Positions 26,164 through 34,958 are shown, counted from the first letter of the stretch. The stretch is 64,000 bases of DNA from Caballeronia telluris (GCF_001544495.1 NZ_FCNZ02000010.1:62001-126000), one strand, 5' to 3'. A program made the numbers and translations. Notes: generated by a model from the letters alone, not told the origin.

Positions 26164-27408
26164 GTGACCGAACGCATCCACGCCACGTACTGGCTCGAAA
26201 CCGGCGTCGATCCGCAGCTCGCCGCCGATGTCATCGCGGGCGAGCAGTCGAGCGGCACCTTCGTCGCGCTGCGCACCGAGACGCCCGAGCTGAAGGCGCG
26301 CTCGGGTGCGCGCGTCGAGCGTCTCGACGTGCTCGACCGCGCCGACACGCCGAGCCTGCCGGGCGGCATCGAATCGAAGGTGTACACGCGCTGCGCGCTC
26401 GAACTCTCGTGGCCGATCGAAAACCTGGGGCCGTCGCTGCCGAACCTGATGTCGACCATCGCCGGCAACCTGTTCGAGCTGCGTCAGGTGTCCGGCTTGC
26501 GGCTCACCGGCCTGCGACTTCCGCCGTCGTTCGCCCGCGCGTATCCGGGGCCGGCGTTCGGCATCGACGGCACGCGCCGGCTCGCGGGCGTCGAGCGCGG
26601 TCCATTGATCGGCACGATCATCAAGCCGAGCGTCGGCTTGTCGCCGGACGAAACCGCACAGCAGGTGAAGGAACTGGTGGCGGGCGGCATCGACTTCATC
26701 AAGGATGACGAACTGCAGGGCGACGGCTCGCATTGTCCGTTCGACGAGCGCGTGCGCGCGGTGATGCGCGTCGTGAACGAACACGCGGATCGCACCGGCA
26801 AGAAGGCGATGGTCGCCTTCAACATCACCGGCGATCTCGACCAGATGAAGCGCCGCCACGATCTCGTGCTCGCCGAAGGCGGCACCTGCGTGATGGCGGT
26901 GCTCAATTCGATCGGGCTCGTCGGCATGCACGCGTTGCGGCGTCACAGCCAGTTGCCGATTCACGCGCATCGCGCAGGCTGGGGTTATCTGTCGCGCAGT
27001 CCGGAACTCGGCTGGGATTACGCGCCGTGGCAGATGATCTGGCGTCTCGCGGGCGCGGATCACCTGCACGTGAACGGCTTGCGCAACAAGTTCAGCGAAC
27101 CCGACGACAGCGTGATCGCCGCCGCGCGCGCCGTGCTCGCACCCGTGATGCCCGAGGCGCCGATGCCCGCGATGCCGGTGTTCAGTTCCGGCCAGACGGG
27201 TCTCCAGGCTGCCGACACCTTCGCCGCGATCGGCTGCGCGGACCTGATCCATACCGCAGGCGGCGGGATCTTCGGCCATCCGGGCAGCGTCGCGGCGGGC
27301 GTCGAGGCGCTGCGCGAGTCGTGGGTCGCGACGATCGAAGGCGTGCCGCTGGAACGGCACGCGCAGCGCCATCCGGCGCTCGCCGCCGCGCTGGGGTTCT
27401 GGCGATGA
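26164..27408 (+). CDS. RuBisCO-like protein (OiaX/OiaT-type)
   Basis: A 414-residue RuBisCO-like protein. The N-terminal domain (1-140) precedes a barrel containing IIKPSVGL (Lys154), DFIKDDE (Lys180, Asp182, Glu183; the metal/carbamate triad is intact), AHR (His269, Arg270), HLHV (His302), Lys309 and GGGIFGHP near 366-373. The lysine equivalent to Lys177 of true RuBisCO is serine here, so it is not a CO2-fixing enzyme. Beside an ApnO-like and an OiaK-like gene it should act on 3-oxo-isoapionate 4-phosphate, as decarboxylase (OiaX) or transcarboxylase/hydrolase (OiaT); I cannot tell which. Translation starts at GTG after a GAGGAAA site. It overlaps the kinase gene by 4 bp. Confidence 0.85.
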   Translation: MTERIHATYWLETGVDPQLAADVIAGEQSSGTFVALRTETPELKARSGARVERLDVLDRADTPSLPGGIESKVYTRCALELSWPIENLGPSLPNLMSTIAGNLFELRQVSGLRLTGLRLPPSFARAYPGPAFGIDGTRRLAGVERGPLIGTIIKPSVGLSPDETAQQVKELVAGGIDFIKDDELQGDGSHCPFDERVRAVMRVVNEHADRTGKKAMVAFNITGDLDQMKRRHDLVLAEGGTCVMAVLNSIGLVGMHALRRHSQLPIHAHRAGWGYLSRSPELGWDYAPWQMIWRLAGADHLHVNGLRNKFSEPDDSVIAAARAVLAPVMPEAPMPAMPVFSSGQTGLQAADTFAAIGCADLIHTAGGGIFGHPGSVAAGVEALRESWVATIEGVPLERHAQRHPALAAALGFWR

Positions 27409-28784
27409 GTGCGCATCCGGAGGACTGGCCCGACGGCCTCCTGCTCGCCTACTACGGCGACGATTTCACCGGCTCGACCGACGCGATGGAGGCGATGACG
27501 GCCGCGGGCGTCCCCACCCTGCTCTGTCTCGACACGCCCTCGCCCGAACTGCTCGCGCGCTTTCCGGGCGTGCGCTGCGTCGGACTGGCGGGATCGTCGC
27601 GCGGACGCAGCCCGCCATGGATGGACGACGCGCTGCCGCCCGCCTTCGACGCGCTGGCCGCGCTCGGTGCGCCGATCCTGCAATACAAGGTCTGCTCGAC
27701 CTTCGATTCGTCGCCGGCGATCGGCTCGATCGGGCGCGCCATCGACCTGGGCGTACAGCACATGCCGGGCAACTGGTCGCCGATGATCGTCGGTGCGCCG
27801 CGCCTGAAGCGCTACCAGGCGTTCGGTCATCTCTTCGCGGCCGTCGACGGCGCGGGCTACCGGCTCGACCGTCATCCGACGATGTCGCGCCATCCCGTCA
27901 CGCCGATGAACGAAGCCGACCTGCGCGTGCATCTGCGGCGGCAGACCGAGCGTCGCATCGAACTGATCGACATGGTGCGGGTGCGCGCGCCCGACGCCGC
28001 CGCTTCCTGTCGCGCGCTTCAGGGCGACGACACGCCGGTCGTGATGATCGACGTCCTCGACGAGGAAACGCTCGCGGCGGCCGGGCGGCTCGTCTGGGAG
28101 AACCGTGGCGCGGGCGTGTTCAGCGCGTCGTCGTCGGGATTGCAGTACGCGCTCGCCGCGCACTGGCGCGCGTGCGGCCTCTTGCCCGCCACGCCCGCCC
28201 TGCCCGCCGCCGAACCCGTGTCCGCGATCGCCGCCGTGAGCGGCAGTTGCTCGCCCGTCACGGCCGGCCAGATCCGGTGGGCGCGCGCAAACGGGTTTTG
28301 CGTCGAGCGGCTCGATCTGCGGCGCGCGCTCGACCCGCGTGCCGGCGACGCCGAAATCGCGCGCACGATCGACATCGCCGAACGGGCGCTGCGGCAAGGA
28401 CACAGCGCGCTCGTCTTCAGCGCCGAAGGCCCCGACGATCCCGCCGTGCTCGACTTCGATTCGATCGCGCGCGACGCCGGGCTCTCGCGTCAGGATGCCG
28501 CGCGACGCGTCGGCGGCGCGCTGGCGGAGGTGATGCGGCGTCTGCTCGATCGCGTGGCGGTGCGGCGCGTCGTGGTGGCCGGCGGCGACAGTTCCGGCGA
28601 AGTCGCGAGCGCGCTTGGGATTTCGGCATTGAGCGTCGCCGGCGGGCTCGCGCCGGGCGCGCCGCTGTGCCGCGCGTGGTCGAACGAGCCGCGCCGCGAC
28701 GGTCTCGAAATCGTGCTCAAGGGCGGCCAGATCGGCGATGCGTCGTTTTTCGGCGCGGTTCGCGCAGGCCGGCTGCCGGACTGA
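27405..28784 (+). CDS. oiaK: Four-carbon acid sugar kinase family protein (OiaK-like)
   Basis: A 459-residue DUF1537-family kinase. The N-terminal substrate domain shows LAYYGDDFTGSTDAMEAM (Asp19, Asp20), and the C-terminal nucleotide domain shows VAGGDSSGEVASALG and VLKGGQIGDASFFG. The family phosphorylates four-carbon sugar acids and related keto-acids. Beside an apnO-like gene and a RuBisCO-like protein the specific role is most likely 3-oxo-isoapionate kinase. The start codon overlaps the stop of the preceding gene. Substrate assignment is by context. Confidence 0.75.
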   Translation: MSAHPEDWPDGLLLAYYGDDFTGSTDAMEAMTAAGVPTLLCLDTPSPELLARFPGVRCVGLAGSSRGRSPPWMDDALPPAFDALAALGAPILQYKVCSTFDSSPAIGSIGRAIDLGVQHMPGNWSPMIVGAPRLKRYQAFGHLFAAVDGAGYRLDRHPTMSRHPVTPMNEADLRVHLRRQTERRIELIDMVRVRAPDAAASCRALQGDDTPVVMIDVLDEETLAAAGRLVWENRGAGVFSASSSGLQYALAAHWRACGLLPATPALPAAEPVSAIAAVSGSCSPVTAGQIRWARANGFCVERLDLRRALDPRAGDAEIARTIDIAERALRQGHSALVFSAEGPDDPAVLDFDSIARDAGLSRQDAARRVGGALAEVMRRLLDRVAVRRVVVAGGDSSGEVASALGISALSVAGGLAPGAPLCRAWSNEPRRDGLEIVLKGGQIGDASFFGAVRAGRLPD

Positions 28785-28811
28785 CCGCGCACGTCGCTTT
28801 CCGTGCCTGCG

Positions 28812-28830
28812 TGGTAATCTCATCAGACCA
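28812..28830. promoter_or_regulatory. Operator-like box upstream of the GntR gene
   Basis: The box has GTGGT / ACCAC arms around an 11-bp centre containing CTCATCA. It is the twin of the box at 23829-23847. It lies 26 bp before the start codon, consistent with autoregulation. Confidence 0.6.
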
Positions 28831-28855
28831 CTAAGTCAAACGCACGGAAGGATCA

Positions 28856-29563
28856 ATGGCTGAAATCGTTCAGCGTCGCAAGCTCTATCAGGAAGTACTC
28901 GACCGGTTGATGGAGCGCATCCGCACCGGCGAAATCGCGCCCGGCGCGCAGCTTCCGTCCGAGCGCGAGCTGATGGAAATCTATGGCGTCGGGCGGCCCG
29001 CGATCCGCGAGGCGCTGCAGACGCTCGAACGCTCGGGCATCGTCGAGATCGTGCATGGCGAGCGCGCGCGCGTCGTCGTGCCGACAGCGGAACGGCTGAT
29101 CGCGCAGATCGCGGGCGGCGCGATGCATCTTTTGCGCACCCAGCCCGACATGCTGGAACATCTGAAGCACGCGCGCATGTTTCTCGAAACCGGCACCGCG
29201 CGCATGGCGGCCGAACGCGCCACCGAGGAAGACGTCGCCCGGCTGCAACTGAAAGTGGCGCAGCAGCGCGCGTCGATGGTCAATCTGGAAGAATTCATCG
29301 AGCACGACATGGCGTTTCATCGCGAGATCGCGCAGATCAGCGGCAATCCGATTTTTCCTTCGATCGTCGAGTCGCTGTTCAGATGGGCGGGCGAATACTA
29401 CCGGCCGATGGTCCGCGCGCCGGGCGCCGAGGAACTAACGCTCGCGGAGCACCAGCGGATCGTCGACGCGATCGGCGCGCGCGACGGCGACGCCGCAGCG
29501 GAAGCGATGCGCGCGCATCTGAGCCGCGCAAACGAGCTGTACCGGACGTTGATCCGCACTTAA
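28856..29563 (+). CDS. GntR-family (FadR subfamily) transcriptional regulator
   Basis: A 235-residue regulator with an N-terminal winged HTH (residues 8-75; LPSERELMEIYGVGRPAIREALQ) and an all-helical FCD ligand domain (about 95-225). The FCD metal ligands are visible: Asp and His in FIEHDMAFHREIAQ, His in LAEHQRIVDAI and His in MRAHLSR. It follows the apionate-type genes and presumably represses them in the absence of the substrate or an intermediate. Its own promoter region carries a box also present before the operon's first gene. Confidence 0.93.
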   Translation: MAEIVQRRKLYQEVLDRLMERIRTGEIAPGAQLPSERELMEIYGVGRPAIREALQTLERSGIVEIVHGERARVVVPTAERLIAQIAGGAMHLLRTQPDMLEHLKHARMFLETGTARMAAERATEEDVARLQLKVAQQRASMVNLEEFIEHDMAFHREIAQISGNPIFPSIVESLFRWAGEYYRPMVRAPGAEELTLAEHQRIVDAIGARDGDAAAEAMRAHLSRANELYRTLIRT

Positions 29564-29592
29564 GCGGCCAAAAGCGGCAAGGAGCATCGGCG

Positions 29593-30186
29593 ATGCGTGC
29601 GAGAAGCGGGAACCTGCGGCGACGCGATTTTCTGCGCCGCTTTGGCGCGGCCTCGGCGGCGCTCTGGTGGTCGATGGAGACGGCGCGCGCAGAAGAACCG
29701 ACGCCCGCCTGCGCCGACGATCACCACACCACGCCCCGGCAAACCGCCGGACCCTTCTTCCTGCCGAACTCGCCGGAGCGAACGAGCCTCGTCGAAGCGG
29801 GCATCGAAGGAACGCGGATCGTGCTGACGGGACGCGTCGTCTCGGTGCGATGCCAGCCGGTCGCGGGCGCGCTGCTCGACTTCTGGCACGCGGACGACGC
29901 CGGCCAATACGACATCGACGGATTTCGCCTGCGCGGCCACCAGTTCGCCGACAGCGACGGCCGATACCGTCTCGAAACCATCGTGCCGGGCCGCTATCCC
30001 GGGCGCACGCGGCACTTTCACGTAGCGGTGCAGGCGCCGCATCGGCCGGTGCTCGTCACGCAGCTTTATTTTCCCCGCGAGCCGCAGAACGCGCGCGACG
30101 GGCTGTTCGACCGGCGCCTTTTGATGTCGATCGAGGAAAGCGGCAAGCCGCAGACAGCGCGCTTCGACTTCGTCGTCGCCACTTGA
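29593..30186 (+). CDS. Exported intradiol ring-cleavage dioxygenase-like protein
   Basis: A 197-residue protein. The N-terminus RRRDFLRRFGAASAALWW reads as a twin-arginine (Tat) signal. The rest is the beta-sandwich of intradiol dioxygenases (protocatechuate 3,4-dioxygenase beta-like): AGPFFLPNSPERTSL, then VAGALLDFWHADDAGQYD and VPGRYPGRTRHFHVAV. The two Tyr and two His iron ligands of the family (GQYD, GRYP, HFH) are present. The substrate is unknown; many exported members act on unidentified compounds. It lies 30 bp after the GntR gene. Confidence 0.8.
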   Translation: MRARSGNLRRRDFLRRFGAASAALWWSMETARAEEPTPACADDHHTTPRQTAGPFFLPNSPERTSLVEAGIEGTRIVLTGRVVSVRCQPVAGALLDFWHADDAGQYDIDGFRLRGHQFADSDGRYRLETIVPGRYPGRTRHFHVAVQAPHRPVLVTQLYFPREPQNARDGLFDRRLLMSIEESGKPQTARFDFVVAT

Positions 30187-30197
30187 AGCGCTGTGCT

Positions 30198-30584
30198 TCA
30201 GACGATTGTCGCGCCGCGATCCGCGAGCAGGTGCCGGAGAATGCCGCGATGGCAGCGTCGCTCGTCGTCGCAGTAGCAGCCGACTGAAAAGTTGGACGTC
30301 TTCGACAGCGCGGCAAGCAGGTCGAGCACCTTGCTCGCGTCGCCGGCGTTCATTTCCGCGCGGAACTTGCGCTCGAACTCGGACCATTGCGCGTCGTCGG
30401 CGGCGTTTCTGCCCTGCGTCATCAGCTCCGCGCTCGGCGAGAGGATCGGCAGCCAGACGTCGTAATAGTCGCGCGAGGCGAATTCGGCCTTCGGCACGCC
30501 GCGCGGCGGCCGGCGCACCGTGCCGATGCGCAATCCTTCGTCTTCCACGCGCGCGCTGCCAAGCTGAATGATGCGGATACTCAT
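30198..30584 (-). CDS. DUF488 family protein
   Basis: A 128-residue protein starting MSIRIIQLGSARVEDEGLRIG. It contains VCRRPPRG-like and VGCYCDDERRCHRGILRHLL segments; the Cys-rich motif near the C-terminus is the DUF488 hallmark. The function is unknown, and the domain has been suggested to be a small nucleic-acid- or nucleotide-related enzyme. The internal methionine at residue 22 of the longest frame is used because it gives the usual family N-terminus. It converges on the dioxygenase-like gene with an 11-bp gap. Confidence 0.85.
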   Translation of the reverse strand: MSIRIIQLGSARVEDEGLRIGTVRRPPRGVPKAEFASRDYYDVWLPILSPSAELMTQGRNAADDAQWSEFERKFRAEMNAGDASKVLDLLAALSKTSNFSVGCYCDDERRCHRGILRHLLADRGATIV

Positions 30585-30682
30585 GCGTCTTCCCCATGCC
30601 TCTTCGATGACGATGCCGTCGCACGGAATCTTACCCGCGCATCGCACGCGTCAAGAGGCACATTGCATGGAGCGCTGCGCGA

Positions 30683-31018
30683 TCAATCCCCGCTGCCGCG
30701 CTCCATGCCGTGCGCGAAGCCGATCCCCGCGCGCCGTGCGCCGCGTGCGCGGGCGCGCGACACGATGGCATCGACGGTATGGTGCGCCGACGCCCGGCGA
30801 TTCTTCTTCGCGACACGCCCGAGCACGCGCGCGCTGTCGGGATGAAACGCCCAGTACAGGGCAGCGATCCAGCCGATCACGGTCCAGCCGAACAGCAGGT
30901 TGAACAGCGCGAGCAACAGCACCGAGCGGCGTTTGGTGCGGTCGGCGAGAATCGCGGGCAGCAGATAGATCCCGGTCACGGCGATCGCCGCGACTACTTC
31001 AAGCAATACCTTCAGCAT
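30683..31018 (-). CDS. Superinfection immunity family membrane protein
   Basis: A 111-residue protein with two hydrophobic helices (MLKVLLEVVAAIAVTGIYLL and VLLLALFNLLFGWTVIGWI). The motif LPAILADRTKRR before NLLFGWTVIGWIAALYWA defines the family related to phage T4 Imm. It is followed by a basic Arg/Ala-rich cytoplasmic tail. Chromosomal members are common and their role is unproven; T4 Imm blocks DNA injection by superinfecting phage. There is no prophage context here. It appears to be a single-gene unit. Confidence 0.82.
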   Translation of the reverse strand: MLKVLLEVVAAIAVTGIYLLPAILADRTKRRSVLLLALFNLLFGWTVIGWIAALYWAFHPDSARVLGRVAKKNRRASAHHTVDAIVSRARARGARRAGIGFAHGMERGSGD

Positions 31019-31178
31019 GTGTGCTCCCATCGGCCGTCGTGGCCCTGGCGACCCCATGTCGCATCGATTCGTGCGGCGGGGGTGATCGGAACATGCTAGG
31101 CACGGCGTCCGGATGGATCAATGTCGTTTGCAACAAAAGACTGTTTGCGCGGCGATTGCGCGTCGGCCGCCGGGCAGG

Positions 31179-32165
31179 TCATTCGGTTTGCGCGCCTTGT
31201 GCGTTCTCGCGCCCGCCCGACGCGCGCCAGCGCGCCGGCGTCACCCCGATGTGGCGCTTGAACACGCGCTGGAACGCGGCGTCGGACTGATAGCCAACCG
31301 ATTCGCCGATCTGCGCGACGGGCGACGCCGTCTCCAGCAACGCGCGCCCCGCCATCGTCATGCGCACTTCGGTCAGCACGTCGGTCGCCGAGCGGCCGAT
31401 CGCCTCCTGGAACTGGCGCACGAACGTCGCCCGCGACATGTTGCAGAGCGCGGCGAACTGGTCGAGCGTCCACGCTTCGCCGGGCCGCTCGAACATCGCC
31501 ATCAGCGCCGCCGACAGGCGCGGCCGCGCCGCGAGCGCCAGCAGCCCCGCGGGCGGCTGCGAGCCCTCGCTCGCGAAGCGCAGCGTCAGCGCGAAGAGCG
31601 CCCCCGACAGGTGGCTCACGAGCGACGCGCTGCCCGGACCTTCGTCGGCGGCTTCCTCCCGCATCAGTTCGATCAGGCGGCGCAGGCGGGAGCCGCTTGG
31701 GAGCGCTTCGGCGGACGGTTGCGCCGCTTCGGCGCCCGCCGCGCTGCGCACGACAAGCCTTCCCGGCAGATGATCGCGCAGCAGCCGCTCGGGCATGGCG
31801 CCGAGCAGGAACCGGCCGCACAGGATGTCGGCGGCATCGTCCTCTTCGCTCGCCCGCGAGCCGTTGCCGGCGACGGTAAAGCCGTTGCCCGGATGCTCGT
31901 CGACGGGCCGCGGCGGCTTGCCGCTGCCATCGTGGATACGGTGCGCGGACCCGCCCGGAAACACGACGATATCGCCCGCGATCAATTGTTGCGGCGCGCC
32001 GTTTCCGTCCTCGACGATTGCGCTGCCCGACAGCAGCACGTGATAGGGAATCTCCCGCACGCCGGCGGCTGCGTGTTCGATCGCCCAAGGGGCGCCGAAG
32101 TGGCATCTGACATCCAGACGCCCGCTGACGGGCATCAGCGAAAGAAGCCGGCTTAGCAGATCCAT
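31179..32165 (-). CDS. AraC-family regulator with N-terminal cupin domain
   Basis: A 328-residue regulator. The N-terminal cupin-6-type ligand domain (1-190) includes PYHVLLSGSAIVEDG and LIAGDIVVFPGGSAHRIHDG. The C-terminal double HTH (about 225-315) includes NMSRATFVRQFQEAIGRSATDVLTEVR and GYQSDAAFQRVFKRHIGVTPARWR. The start MDLLSRLLSLMPVSGRLDVR is typical of the AraC cupin-6 group. It is divergent from a small exported protein gene at 32280. The effector and targets are unknown. Confidence 0.9.
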   Translation of the reverse strand: MDLLSRLLSLMPVSGRLDVRCHFGAPWAIEHAAAGVREIPYHVLLSGSAIVEDGNGAPQQLIAGDIVVFPGGSAHRIHDGSGKPPRPVDEHPGNGFTVAGNGSRASEEDDAADILCGRFLLGAMPERLLRDHLPGRLVVRSAAGAEAAQPSAEALPSGSRLRRLIELMREEAADEGPGSASLVSHLSGALFALTLRFASEGSQPPAGLLALAARPRLSAALMAMFERPGEAWTLDQFAALCNMSRATFVRQFQEAIGRSATDVLTEVRMTMAGRALLETASPVAQIGESVGYQSDAAFQRVFKRHIGVTPARWRASGGRENAQGAQTE

Positions 32166-32279
32166 GTGTTTTCGGCCGTCGATAGGTAGGAGGAAAGGAC
32201 GACTGCTTTTAATCTGCGGTTTGCGGCATGAAGGATGCTGAAAGCAACGCACCGGATAACCGGACCTACGGAGACAACC

Positions 32280-32525
32280 ATGAAACCCCTTCAAACAATG
32301 ATAGCTGCCCTTGCCCTGATCGCGAGCACGAGCGCCTTTGCCCAGAACGATGCCAAGACGCCGCAAAGCGCGAATCAGGGCGCCGGCATGGGCAACGCGG
32401 GCAAGAGCGATCCCGCCGCGAATGCGCCGAGCGGCGCCTCCGGCACGCTGATGCAGCAGCGCGAAAAGGGCATGGCGCCCGACAGCGCGTCCGGCGGCAA
32501 ATCGACCGGGAAGATGAAGCAGTAG
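32280..32525 (+). CDS. Small exported hypothetical protein
   Basis: An 81-residue protein with a signal peptide (MKPLQTMIAALALIASTSAFA, cleavage after AFA). The mature part is Gly/Ser/Ala/Asn-rich and low in complexity. A CGGAGAC sequence precedes the ATG. Similar short periplasmic proteins are common in Burkholderiales, but no function is known. It is divergent from the AraC gene. Confidence 0.65.
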   Translation: MKPLQTMIAALALIASTSAFAQNDAKTPQSANQGAGMGNAGKSDPAANAPSGASGTLMQQREKGMAPDSASGGKSTGKMKQ

Positions 32526-32667
32526 CGCTTCGTCGAAAACATTCGTCGCGGCGCTTCACGCGGACGCCGGGAACCGCACGCCCGCGCACGGGTGACTGTG
32601 CGCAATCCGCTTCATCATAGTGAAGGACGCGCCGTCCTGCCCGGACGCGCAACGAGGAAGCCCGACG

Positions 32668-32991
32668 ATGATCACCCGATCGCTGCTGCTCGCCGGCTGC
32701 ACCGCCTTGCTCGCCGCCTGCGCGCAGGGCGGGCCCGTCGAATTGTCGATGGGCGGCAATCCGTCGCCGTCCGCGAATGCGAGCGCCGACGCCGACTTCT
32801 CCTCGATGGACCGCGCGATGGACACCTGCAAGCAGTCCGCGAAACGCGCCGGCGCCGGACCCTGCACGCAGGTGCGCGCCTACGAGGCCTGCATGAAGAC
32901 ACAGGGCTATATCACCGTGCTCGGCCCAGAAAATCCGCCGGGCTGCGGCCAGCCGGCGTGGGAAGAGGACGTGCGCAAGTGGCTGAAATGA
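32668..32991 (+). CDS. Small lipoprotein, hypothetical
   Basis: A 107-residue protein with a lipoprotein signal (MITRSLLLAGCTALLAACAQ; the lipobox LLAAC is favoured, though LLAGC is an alternative). The mature part has four further cysteines (DTCKQ, GPCTQ, EACMK, PGCGQ), suggesting two disulfides. No family is recognised. It converges on the NCS1 transporter gene. Confidence 0.6.
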   Translation: MITRSLLLAGCTALLAACAQGGPVELSMGGNPSPSANASADADFSSMDRAMDTCKQSAKRAGAGPCTQVRAYEACMKTQGYITVLGPENPPGCGQPAWEEDVRKWLK

Positions 32992-33013
32992 GCCCGTGCT
33001 CGCGGCCCGCGCG

Positions 33014-34486
33014 CTATACGCGCTTCTTGCTGCGCATCGCGAGCGTGTAGATCGCGGCGCCCGCCACCGCGCCGATCAGCCAGCCGAAGTTGTTCGCCGG
33101 CAAGAGCTTGAGCAGTTGCGTGCTGATCTCCCAGCCGACCGAGATGAATCCCGACACCAAAAGCGCGACGAGCCCCACCCGGTTCCAGCCGCCGTCGTAG
33201 TAAAAGCGCCCGTTCGGCGACATCGTGTAAAGGTCGGCGGTCTGCACGACCTGCTTCTTGACGAGGTAGAAGTCGGCCATCATGACGCCGTACATCGGCG
33301 CGAGCACGGCGCCGAACACGGAGACGAAGATCGTGATCGCCTTCGGGCTGTCGACGAAGATCCACGGGCAGACCAGCACCGCGAGTACCGAGGCGATCAG
33401 TCCGCCCTTCTTGAAGTCGACGTGCTTCGGGAACAGGTTCGCGATGTCGTACGCCGGCGACACGAAGTTGGCGACGATGTTGATGCCCATCGTCGCGATG
33501 ATGAAGGTCACGCTGCCGATCGCCACCGCGATTTTGTTGTCAATGCGCGAGACGATCTCGACCGGGTCCATGATCATCGTGCCGAAGACTTTGGCGCTGC
33601 CCGACGTCACGATCACCGTGATGATCGCGAACGCGATGAAGTTGACCGGCAGCCCGAGGAAGTTGCCGATCTTCATCTGCCGCTCGCTTTTCGCGAACCG
33701 CGAGAAATCGCCGAAATTGAGCAACAGCGCGGCGAAATAGCTGATGACGAGCAGGATCGCGTTGCCCATGCCGAGGAATTGCGCCGTGCCGGAAAGCTTC
33801 TCGCCGCCGAGCGTGAGGTTCAGGCTGTCGAGGCCCGCGCGCGACAGGATCCATCCCATCAGCACGAACATGACCACGTAGACGGCCGGTCCGCAGAAGT
33901 CGATGAACTTGCGGATGATTTCCATCCCGCGCTGGAAGATGACGAGCTGCAAGAGCCACATGAAAAGAAAGCTGACCCAGCCGAGCAGATCGAGGCGCAG
34001 GAAACTCGTGTCGCGCAGCGCGATCGCCGAGGGGACGAAGAGCAGCAGGAGCGTCGCGACCGCCTTCGATGCGAAATAGGTCTGCACGCCATACCACACG
34101 ATGCCGACGACGCCGCGAATCAGCGCCGCGAGGTTCGCGCCCATCACGCCCATGCTGACGCGCGCCATCACGGGAAAGGGGATGCCGTGCGTGAGGCTCG
34201 GCTTGCCGACCCAGTTCATCAACACGTAGACGACGAGAATCCCCACCGTGAGCGCGATCAGCACCTGCCAGCCGGAGATGCCGAGCAGGAAGAGGCTCGC
34301 GGCGAACGTATAGCCGCCGACGCTGTGCACGTCCGACATCCACATCGCGAAGATGCTGTAGCCGGTCCAGGTGCGTTTCGCGCGCGGCACGGGCGCGAGG
34401 TCGCGATTCCAGAGGCGCTCGTTGGCGTCGGTGATGGGCGCATCGCTGTCGAACGCGGATGCGTGGGCGACGGGGGTATCGGCCAT
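33014..34486 (-). CDS. NCS1-family nucleobase:cation symporter
   Basis: A 490-residue transporter with about twelve helices. NCS1 features include NERLWNRDLAPVPRAKRTWTGYSIFAMWMSDVHSVGGYTF near the N-terminus, with the W-x-x-x-D-L motif and helix-1 Ser/Val-Gly pattern, and PFPVMARVSMGVMGANLAALIRG in helix 3. Substrates of the family are uracil, allantoin, hydantoins, cytosine or thiamine; none can be chosen from sequence alone. A GAGGAGACATCC ribosome site supports this start. No nucleobase-degradation genes are adjacent. Confidence 0.9.
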   Translation of the reverse strand: MADTPVAHASAFDSDAPITDANERLWNRDLAPVPRAKRTWTGYSIFAMWMSDVHSVGGYTFAASLFLLGISGWQVLIALTVGILVVYVLMNWVGKPSLTHGIPFPVMARVSMGVMGANLAALIRGVVGIVWYGVQTYFASKAVATLLLLFVPSAIALRDTSFLRLDLLGWVSFLFMWLLQLVIFQRGMEIIRKFIDFCGPAVYVVMFVLMGWILSRAGLDSLNLTLGGEKLSGTAQFLGMGNAILLVISYFAALLLNFGDFSRFAKSERQMKIGNFLGLPVNFIAFAIITVIVTSGSAKVFGTMIMDPVEIVSRIDNKIAVAIGSVTFIIATMGINIVANFVSPAYDIANLFPKHVDFKKGGLIASVLAVLVCPWIFVDSPKAITIFVSVFGAVLAPMYGVMMADFYLVKKQVVQTADLYTMSPNGRFYYDGGWNRVGLVALLVSGFISVGWEISTQLLKLLPANNFGWLIGAVAGAAIYTLAMRSKKRV

Positions 34487-34713
34487 GGATGTCTCCTCGG
34501 GTCCGGCGGCGCCGGGCGGCGCGCGTCGTTCCGCTGACGAAAGGAATAGCTCGACGGCAACAGCCGGCTTGCGTGCATCACATCGACTGCGGGTTCCACT
34601 GCATGGGTTCGACTGAACGGCCAACCTTCGCTTCGAGATTACTCGATGCGGCGGGCCGCGTCCGCCTGTTTTTTTGACGTCGCGCGATGCGCCGGCACCG
34701 CCGCAAATGCCCA

Positions 34714-34821
34714 GACTCACTTAACCCTGACCTCTGTTCGCCCCACTCTGAACTCGCGGTGCAGGCCATGCGGGGTCGGTCGAGGGGCCCGGCGTATAGG
34801 TGTCCGGCTCAGTCCGGCCAA
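34714..34821 (-). mobile_element. IS-end-like scar A1 (leftward-facing end)
   Basis: Read on the minus strand, the block runs TTGGCCGGACTGAGCCGG, then a CACCTATACGCC...GACCGACCCCGC region, then GGCCTGCACCGCGAG, and ends with two copies of a TTCAGAGTTAAGTGAA-like module. The same blocks, with a 20-bp insertion, occur at 58913-59018 on the plus strand. No transposase gene remains. Confidence 0.55.
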
Positions 34822-34958
34822 AGCGATCATACTTAGTCGCGGACAATTCGATGCTTCTTTTGCAACTTTCCCATGGCAGGATGAAATTTAGATCGTCCAA
34901 CAAAGAGCGTGCGTGCTGTGCCGCGCGGAGCCGCTCCGGCGTGCCCGAAAGGACCCAC

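Noticed and set aside
23746..27408. A single open frame of about 1,220 codons ending in the RuBisCO-like protein
   Set aside because: Only the last 414 codons match a family. The upstream part is an Arg/Ala-rich antisense-like frame overlapping the real ACS transporter and ApnO-like genes, so it is a high-GC artefact and not a fusion.
30683..31018. The superinfection-immunity-type gene taken as a prophage marker
   Set aside because: No integrase, capsid, tail or lysis genes lie around it; the family is common on chromosomes.
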